Assembly (NCBI GenBank): GCA_959606065.1
Contig: CAUHHV010000045.1
Span: 1-8,219 of the forward strand
Length of the DNA: 8,219 nt
Reading direction: 5' to 3'
From: an uncultured Collinsella sp.
Lineage (GTDB): Bacteria; Actinomycetota; Coriobacteriia; Coriobacteriales; Coriobacteriaceae
Made by a program: the position numbers and the translations under genes. The notes beneath the pieces are model-generated. The model was not told the DNA's origin. It made no database searches and saw only the letters and a program-made list of their open reading frames with translations. The first letter of the stretch is position 1, and each line of letters begins with the position of its first letter. Below, piece by piece: positions 5,885 through 8,219 of the stretch.

Positions 5885-5907
5885 TGTAATCAACCCATTA
5901 CAGGAGG
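5885..5907 (+). promoter_or_regulatory. Inverted repeat TGTAAT-N6-ATTACA abutting the glgP SD
   Basis: TGTAAT (5885-5890) and ATTACA (5897-5902) are perfect 6-bp complements with a 6-nt spacer. The last A of the right arm is the first base of the SD sequence AGGAGG (5902-5907), which lies 4 nt before the ATG at 5912. It could be an operator half-site pair, or a small RNA hairpin beside the ribosome site. The strong SD fixes the glgP start, although the frame is open far upstream into malQ. Confidence 0.45.
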
Positions 5908-5911
5908 AAAC

Positions 5912-8179
5912 ATGCCCCAAATTAACCTCATGGAACTCGCCGAGCAGTCTTTTGGCACCTCGCTCGAGCAGCTCGACGACCGTCGCATTTACAAGCTGCT
6001 GGTCAAACTCGTGCAGGAGCGCTCCGCCGCCTGCCCGCTCAACAACGGCAAGAAAAAGCTCTATTACATTTCCGCCGAATTTTTGATCGGCAAGCTGCTC
6101 ATCAACAACATGATCGACCTCGGCATCTACGACGAGGTTAAGGACCAGCTCACCGCCGCAGGCCACGACCTCAACAAGATCGAGGAGTTCGAGGTCGAGC
6201 CGTCGCTCGGCAACGGCGGCCTGGGCCGCCTGGCCGCATGCTTCCTGGATTCCATCGCCACGCTGGGCTTGACCGGCGATGGCGTGGGCCTCAACTATCA
6301 CTACGGCCTGTTCCGTCAGCGCTTTGTCGACAACCAGCAGAAGGCCGTCCCCGACGAGTGGCTCGGTGAGCAGGACATCCTAGTCGACGACGACCGCTCC
6401 TACACCGTCGAGTTCGGCGATTTTGCCGTTACCTCCAAGCTCGTCAACATCGACGTGCCCGGTTACGGCCAGCCCACCAAGAACCGTCTGCGCCTGTTCG
6501 ACCTGGCGAGCGTCGACGACGGCCTGGTCCCCGGCAGCTCCATCGACTTCGACAAGACAGAGATCGCCAAGAACCTCACCTTGTTCCTCTACCCCGACGA
6601 TTCCGACGAGCAGGGCCGCCTGCTTCGCATCTACCAGGAATACTTCATGGTGAGCAACGCCGCCCAGCTCCTGATCGACGAGGCCATCGAGCGCGGCAGC
6701 AACCTGCACGATCTGGCCGACTACGCCGTGGTCCAAATTAACGACACGCACCCCACCATGGTCATCCCCGAGCTCATTCGCTTGCTCACCACCGAGCATG
6801 GCATCGAGTTTGACGAGGCCGTGACCATCGTACGCTCCATGGTCGCCTACACTAACCACACGATTCTTGCCGAGGCGCTCGAGAAGTGGCCGCTCGTCAG
6901 CCTGCAGAAGGTCTCCCCTGCCATCGCCGACATTATCGTCAAGCTCGATGAGATCGCGAAGGCCGAGCACGATGACCCGCGCGTCGCCGTCATCGACGAA
7001 TACGACACCGTCCACATGGCCCACATGGACATCCACTTTGGCTTCTCCATCAATGGCGTAGCCGCCCTCCACACCAAGATCTTGGAGGACACCGAGCTTC
7101 ATCCGTTCTACGAGATCTATCCCGAGAAGTTCTCCAACAAGACCAACGGCATCACCTTCCGCCGCTGGATCCATGGAGCCAACCCCGCGCTCGCCAGCCT
7201 GCTCGACGATGTAATCGGCACCGACTGGCGCAGCACCGGCGATCTGAGCAAACTCGCCAAGTTCGCCGACGACAAGGACGTTCTTGAGCGCCTGGCCGCC
7301 ACCAAGGTCGAGGCCAAGGCCATCATGCGCCAGTTCATGGCGCTCGAGCAGGGCGTGACCATTCCCTCCAACGCCATCATCGACGTCCAGGTCAAGCGCA
7401 TCCACGAGTACAAGCGTCAGCAGATGCTCGCGCTCTACATCATCTGGAAGTACTTCGATATCAAGAACGGCAACAGGCCTAAGCACCCTGTCACCATCAT
7501 CTTTGGCGGCAAGGCGGCGCCTGCCTACACTATCGCGCAGGACATCATCCATCTGATCCTGACGCTGTCGCAGTGGATTGCAAACGACCCCGACGTGGCT
7601 CCCTACCTGCAGGTTGTCATGATCGAGAACTACAACGTCACCGCCGCCGAGCGCGTGATCCCCGCCGCTGACATCTCCGAGCAGATCAGCCTGGCCTCCA
7701 AGGAGGCGAGCGGCACCTCCAACATGAAGTTCATGCTCAACGGCGCCCTAACCCTGTGCACGCTCGACGGTGCCAACGTGGAGATTGCCGAGCTCGTGGG
7801 CGACGAGAACATCTATACCTTTGGCGCCTCGTCCAAACAGGTCGAGCAGCTCTACGCCGACGGCACCTACAACGCCGGTGCGCTCTACCGCAAGCCCGGC
7901 ATTAAACTGCTGGTGGACTTCATCACCAACCCGGCCTTTATGGCAACCGGCAACGCCGAGCGCCTGCAGCGCCTGCACGACGACATTAAGGGCAAGGACT
8001 GGTTTATGGCCCTGCTCGACATTGAGGAGTACATCCAGACCAAGGAGCGCGTGCTGGCCGACTACGAGGACCAGGACGCCTGGATGCGCAAGGCGCTCAT
8101 CAATATCGCCAACGCCGGCACCTTCTCGTCCGACCGTACGATCTCCCAGTACAACGACGAAATCTGGCACCTGAGCTAG
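5912..8179 (+). CDS. glgP: Glycogen/maltodextrin phosphorylase (GT35)
   Basis: This is a cytoplasmic PLP enzyme that phosphorolyses the non-reducing ends of alpha-1,4-glucans to glucose-1-phosphate. The 755-aa product is complete but somewhat shorter than the E. coli phosphorylases. Signatures in order: YYISAEFLIGKLL (51-63), EPSLGNGGLGRLAACFLDS (96-114), YGLFRQRFVDNQQ (131-143), VQINDTHPTMVIPELIRLL (274-292), YTNHTILAEALEKWP (313-327), KTNGITFRRWI (410-420) and VKRIHEYKRQQ (494-504). The PLP-lysine signature EASGTSNMKFMLNGAL spans 598-613, with Lys606 forming the Schiff base. The segment after it reads LCTLDGANVE, where most phosphorylases have Gly in place of Cys616. No allosteric N-terminal extension of the animal enzyme type is seen. 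With malQ just upstream, the pair fits breakdown of maltodextrin or stored glycogen; glgP and malP activities cannot be told apart from sequence alone, so the symbol follows the family default. Confidence 0.95.
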   Translation: MPQINLMELAEQSFGTSLEQLDDRRIYKLLVKLVQERSAACPLNNGKKKLYYISAEFLIGKLLINNMIDLGIYDEVKDQLTAAGHDLNKIEEFEVEPSLGNGGLGRLAACFLDSIATLGLTGDGVGLNYHYGLFRQRFVDNQQKAVPDEWLGEQDILVDDDRSYTVEFGDFAVTSKLVNIDVPGYGQPTKNRLRLFDLASVDDGLVPGSSIDFDKTEIAKNLTLFLYPDDSDEQGRLLRIYQEYFMVSNAAQLLIDEAIERGSNLHDLADYAVVQINDTHPTMVIPELIRLLTTEHGIEFDEAVTIVRSMVAYTNHTILAEALEKWPLVSLQKVSPAIADIIVKLDEIAKAEHDDPRVAVIDEYDTVHMAHMDIHFGFSINGVAALHTKILEDTELHPFYEIYPEKFSNKTNGITFRRWIHGANPALASLLDDVIGTDWRSTGDLSKLAKFADDKDVLERLAATKVEAKAIMRQFMALEQGVTIPSNAIIDVQVKRIHEYKRQQMLALYIIWKYFDIKNGNRPKHPVTIIFGGKAAPAYTIAQDIIHLILTLSQWIANDPDVAPYLQVVMIENYNVTAAERVIPAADISEQISLASKEASGTSNMKFMLNGALTLCTLDGANVEIAELVGDENIYTFGASSKQVEQLYADGTYNAGALYRKPGIKLLVDFITNPAFMATGNAERLQRLHDDIKGKDWFMALLDIEEYIQTKERVLADYEDQDAWMRKALINIANAGTFSSDRTISQYNDEIWHLS

Positions 8180-8219
8180 CTCATTCCCCTTACCCATCCT
8201 CTTGAGAAACGGAGTCGTG
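8180..8219. other. Short non-coding tail after glgP
   Basis: The last 40 bases hold no hairpin terminator. An SD-like ACGGAG lies within five bases of the right edge, so another gene co-transcribed with glgP may begin just outside the window. The GTG that ends the window is only 2 nt from GGAG, too close to be a likely start. Confidence 0.3.

Noticed and set aside
5588..5911. Upstream extension of the glgP frame into malQ
   Set aside because: The extra 108 codons translate to low-complexity His/Arg/Pro-rich sequence unlike phosphorylase, and the strong AGGAGG before ATG 5912 marks the real start.

Overview
The window is a GC-rich bacterial chromosome segment with strong third-position G/C bias in its genes. 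The protein styles (a short type II MurB, a Firmicutes/Coriobacteria-like GlgP with SKEASGTSNMK around the PLP lysine, a PcsB-like coiled-coil secreted hydrolase with a twin-arginine leader) suggest a gut Coriobacteriia such as Collinsella. That placement is inference from recognition, not from a search. I see no rRNA, tRNA, CRISPR array, transposase or phage gene.

Layout from left to right: (1) the first 51 codons of a LacI-family regulator on the minus strand, running off the left edge; (2) murB on the plus strand, divergent from it, ending in a short hairpin terminator; (3) a 222-bp convergent gap holding an unusual 148-nt nested palindrome built on a perfect 33-bp inverted repeat; (4) a minus-strand secreted cell-wall hydrolase (coiled coil plus a C-terminal CHAP/NlpC-like cysteine peptidase domain); (5) an AT-rich divergent gap with several small palindromes; (6) galE with its own promoter, SD and strong intrinsic terminator; (7) malQ, preceded by a promoter-like region with a 19-bp palindrome; (8) a 128-bp gap with a GC-rich hairpin and a small inverted repeat next to the SD; (9) glgP, complete, ending 40 bases before the right edge.

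Two themes run through the genes. murB (UDP-MurNAc formation), the secreted hydrolase (peptidoglycan remodelling) and galE (UDP-sugar supply for envelope glycans or galactose use) concern the envelope and nucleotide sugars. malQ and glgP form a maltodextrin/glycogen-breakdown pair: MalQ disproportionates short glucans into longer ones and GlgP releases glucose-1-phosphate from them.

All protein-coding content belongs to known families and I do not see an undescribed multi-gene system. The most interesting parts are non-coding: the 33-bp perfect inverted repeat between murB and the hydrolase, and the palindromic leader elements of malQ and glgP.
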